Below are positions 8,049-8,986 of a stretch of 8,986 bases of DNA, one piece after another; position 1 is the stretch's first letter; each line of letters opens with the position of its first letter. The notes below the pieces were generated by a model, which saw only the letters and a program-made list of their open reading frames with translations, searched no databases and was not told the origin of the DNA. This stretch comes from an uncultured Chlorobiota bacterium (GTDB taxonomy: Bacteria > Bacteroidota > Bacteroidia > Bacteroidales > JAADGE01). The position numbers and the translations under genes were made by a program. Location of the stretch: contig CAMZKI010000103.1 of assembly GCA_947311125.1 (NCBI GenBank), forward strand, positions 1 to 8,986, read 5' to 3'.

Positions 8049-8094
8049 AAAGCATCCTGAAAATTATAAAATGCTTAATTTTCAGGATGCTTTT
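8048..8094. terminator. Bidirectional intrinsic terminator (19-bp perfect stem)
   Basis: The left arm 8048-8066 and right arm 8076-8094 are perfectly complementary over 19 bp, around a 9-nt loop (8067-8075). The core AGCATCCTGAAAATT pairs with AATTTTCAGGATGCT. For the plus strand the right arm ends in TTTT. For the minus strand the opposite arm runs into a T-rich stretch (complement of about 8035-8051), so the structure can serve both converging units. It starts in the stop codon of the thioesterase gene and lies 41 bp beyond the stop of the minus-strand lipoprotein gene. Confidence 0.9.
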
Positions 8095-8134
8095 GAACAA
8101 ATTCGGGATTCTCTAACAGAACAAACTTTATTTG

Positions 8135-8911
8135 TTAAAAAATAGTAATTGTTCCGTCTTTATGACCTTTTTGTGAAACCGTAATTTCTCCGCAGGTTCC
8201 GGAATTGAAATCCAGTATTACAGGATTTTCTCCGTCTATTTCTATTGTCATTGTTCCGTCTGTCGGATAAGGGCAGCCGTCGCTTGATAAAAAGTTAATT
8301 TTCATATTTTCCGTTTTTGTGGTAAAGTGCTCTCCGTTTCTGTTAACTCCGTCAGAACTGCCGATTATTTCAAGCTCAAATGTATTTGCAGCACTGAAAA
8401 CATACTGAAGACTTGCATTGTTATAGATTGCGTATGTATTGTCAGGATAGTCAAGTCTTAAATTTTTGGCTGCAATTTCAAAATAAAACCCTAAGGCACC
8501 TGTTTTGTAAGTAGCCGTGATTGTTCCGGAAATACCGTATCCTTCGGTACTGTAATTTATAAACTCAATCGTAATAGAACCGGCACCTTCAGTATCAAAC
8601 GCACCTGCTGCGGCAGTAACTCTGATTGTTCCGTTTCTTGTTATACCGTAATCATCGGTGCAATTATTAAATGTTAACTCGAAGCCGTTATCAAGAGGCG
8701 CGTAGGTAAAAGAGCAGGTTGCAAATCTGGATTTTAAGGCTTTTCCTCCGTTGTTTCCGTCTGTAGTAAGGGCAAAGGCGTCAGCCATAATATAACTGCC
8801 TCTTGCGGCATCTTCTGCCGACTGCGTGTCTGCATCTTCTTTTTTACATGCTCCTAAAATCAGGAATAGCCCTAACAAAAAAAATGATGATGTTTTTAAT
8901 AATTTTTTCAT
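8135..8911 (-). CDS. Predicted surface-exposed lipoprotein of unknown function (258 aa)
   Basis: I do not recognise a named family. A classic lipoprotein signal peptide is present: basic MKKLLK, a hydrophobic stretch at about 10-20, and lipobox L19-G20-A21-C22. The residues after the cysteine, KKED, fit the X-K-(D/E)2 lipoprotein export signal described in Capnocytophaga, which predicts transport to the outer face of the outer membrane. The mature part is Gly/Thr/Asn-rich and apparently all-beta, with no membrane segment. Four cysteines remain in two pairs, C66/C84 and C213/C240. Each pair encloses a similar pattern in which FNxC or FNxxxC is followed by a strand ending in GTI (GTIRV near 94-98, GTITI near 253-257), which hints at a duplicated module. 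No catalytic motif is seen. The start ATG at 8911 gives a proper signal peptide. The gene is transcribed alone, converging on the operon, and shares its terminator. Confidence 0.85.
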   Translation of the reverse strand: MKKLLKTSSFFLLGLFLILGACKKEDADTQSAEDAARGSYIMADAFALTTDGNNGGKALKSRFATCSFTYAPLDNGFELTFNNCTDDYGITRNGTIRVTAAAGAFDTEGAGSITIEFINYSTEGYGISGTITATYKTGALGFYFEIAAKNLRLDYPDNTYAIYNNASLQYVFSAANTFELEIIGSSDGVNRNGEHFTTKTENMKINFLSSDGCPYPTDGTMTIEIDGENPVILDFNSGTCGEITVSQKGHKDGTITIF

Positions 8912-8970
8912 AATATTCAGATTAGAGTTAATAATTAATAAGTGATTTATTTATTTTGATATGAATACTT

Positions 8971-8978
8971 CAAACATT
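8971..8978 (-). promoter_or_regulatory. Weak candidate -7 element for the lipoprotein gene
   Basis: On the minus strand the bases read AATGTTTG, one mismatch from TAnnTTTG, about 60 bp before the ATG at 8911. The window ends 8 bp further upstream, so the -33 element cannot be examined. It is the best match in the visible upstream region, but the evidence is thin. Confidence 0.25.
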
Positions 8979-8986
8979 TTATTTAA

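Noticed and set aside
7963..8145. A 60-codon plus-strand open frame running through the end of the thioesterase gene and the terminator
   Set aside because: It spans the 19-bp terminator stem and is out of frame with the thioesterase gene. It has no upstream signal and no protein-like features.
8961..8986. A possible plus-strand gene start (ATG at 8961) at the right edge, preceded by TTATTTTG
   Set aside because: Only eight codons are visible before the window ends, with no recognisable sequence. The region is equally explained as the upstream region of the lipoprotein gene.

Overview
The window looks like a chromosomal segment of a member of the Bacteroidota. It is AT-rich. At least two promoters match the phylum's TAnnTTTG -7 element, and no gene has a clear Shine-Dalgarno sequence. 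A lipoprotein carries the Bacteroidota surface-export signal after its lipidated cysteine. The divergent tsaD/tamB pair is, from general knowledge, a common Bacteroidota arrangement. The exact genus cannot be told from this sequence.

Layout: (1) At the left edge, on the minus strand, is most of tsaD (tRNA t6A37 threonylcarbamoyltransferase). Its last roughly 30 codons lie outside the window. Its start is a TTG codon fixed by a stop codon just upstream. (2) A 134-bp divergent intergenic region holds a good -7 element for tsaD and a weaker one for the plus-strand gene. (3) Positions 1054-5514 encode a 1486-residue TamB-family (AsmA/DUF490-like) envelope protein. It has an N-terminal membrane anchor, a very long beta-rich body and a conserved C-terminal domain. 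(4) After a 91-bp gap with a perfect TAnnTTTG element comes a tight three-gene plus-strand operon (5606-8048). It encodes a leucine-dehydrogenase-like amino-acid dehydrogenase, a seven-helix hemolysin III/PAQR (TrhA-type) membrane protein that overlaps it by 11 bp, and a DUF4442-type hotdog thioesterase 3 bp further on. (5) A perfect 19-bp stem (8048-8094) forms an apparently bidirectional terminator between this operon and a convergent minus-strand gene. (6) That gene (8135-8911) encodes a 258-residue lipoprotein, predicted to be surface exposed, with no recognised function.

How the genes may work together: tsaD is translation housekeeping, and tamB is envelope lipid transport or outer-membrane biogenesis. 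The three-gene operon could link branched-chain amino-acid deamination, which makes branched-chain keto acids and hence fatty-acid primers, to acyl-thioester hydrolysis and membrane homeostasis. That link is an inference from gene order and family membership. I found no mobile element, CRISPR array, tRNA, rRNA or defence system. Most of the window is ordinary core genome. The least expected signals are the complete absence of the tetranucleotide GGCC against about 45 copies of CCGG, and a possible internal duplication in the lipoprotein.
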